Assembly (NCBI GenBank): GCA_023258775.1
Contig: JALQWJ010000011.1
Location: forward strand, 1 to 15,403
Source: Burkholderiaceae bacterium
Lineage (GTDB): Bacteria; Pseudomonadota; Gammaproteobacteria; Burkholderiales; Burkholderiaceae_E
DNA length: 15,403 bases
Direction: 5' to 3'
Part shown: piece after piece, positions 15,300 through 15,403 of the stretch
Layout of the letters: every line of letters begins with the position of its first letter
How positions within the stretch are numbered: position 1 is the stretch's first letter
Notes under the pieces: model-generated
Told to the model about the DNA's origin: nothing
The model's database searches: none
What the model saw: the letters and a program-made list of their open reading frames with translations, nothing else
Program-made: the position numbers and the translations under genes

Positions 15300-15403
15300 T
15301 TAGGCGCTTGCTGCTAATGTGTCCAGAGCTTTCTGGAATTTGTTAGCGTGTGAGCGCTCAGCTTTGGCAAGGGTTTCAAACCAATCAGCGATTTCGTCAA
15401 AAC
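15300..15403 (-). CDS. Rubrerythrin, C-terminal end (partial)
   Basis: The last 34 codons of a gene that enters from the right edge and stops at TAA (15302-15300). The residues are FDEIADWFETLAKAERSHA, then NKFQKALDTLAASA. The segment EIADWFETLAKAE plus the ExxH of ERSH (a di-iron ligand pair in the last helix of the four-helix bundle) is typical of rubrerythrin, a non-haem di-iron peroxidase that reduces hydrogen peroxide. The protein ends right after this helix, with no C-terminal CXXCG rubredoxin domain. Unless one lies at the unseen N-terminus, it needs a separate electron donor. The gap to the next gene is 94 bp, or 22 bp if ATG 15277 is used. The family call is firm for so short a piece; the subtype is open. 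Confidence 0.8.
   Translation of the reverse strand, partial: FDEIADWFETLAKAERSHANKFQKALDTLAASA

Overview
This 15.4 kb window looks like a housekeeping chromosomal segment of a betaproteobacterium, probably order Burkholderiales, with roughly half G+C. The evidence is gene content and order. The run rluD-pgeF-phaC-phaB-phaR-rimO and the divergent pair serB-mfd / ispD-ispF are arrangements known from Burkholderiaceae and relatives. The PHA synthase is class I and the PhaR type is the one found in beta- and alphaproteobacteria. The genus cannot be named from the sequence alone. No tRNA, rRNA, insertion sequence, prophage or CRISPR array is visible, and no gene-free stretch reaches 300 bases.

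Left part (1-6399, + strand): the 3' end of rluD (23S rRNA pseudouridine synthase), pgeF/yfiH (laccase-fold multicopper family), then a polyhydroxybutyrate module. The module is phaC (class I synthase with a long, very basic N-terminal tail), phaB (acetoacetyl-CoA reductase) and phaR (granule-responsive repressor). rimO (methylthiotransferase for ribosomal protein S12) starts six bases after phaR. The thiolase gene phaA, often between phaC and phaB in this group, is absent here.

Middle (6396-11370, - strand): mfd (transcription-repair coupling factor) is followed one base later by serB (phosphoserine phosphatase), then a small MAPEG-family membrane protein. serB opens with an eight-copy degenerate 18-bp tandem repeat coding for a Ser/Gln-rich hexapeptide array.

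Right (11391-15403): a fused ispDF gene of the MEP isoprenoid pathway runs on the + strand, divergent from mfd with only 20 bp between them. It overlaps by four bases a PlsC-type lysophospholipid acyltransferase gene. Converging on these from the right edge (- strand) is a three-gene set: the 3' end of a rubrerythrin gene, a two-cluster [4Fe-4S] protein with CCG (heterodisulfide-reductase-like) domains, and a DUF3501 protein. The visible rubrerythrin end has no rubredoxin domain, so the Fe-S protein is a reasonable but untested candidate as its electron donor.

The observations most worth following are the histone-like tail on PhaC, the minisatellite at the mfd-serB junction, the IspDF fusion in a betaproteobacterial gene order, and the rubrerythrin / Fe-S / DUF3501 set.
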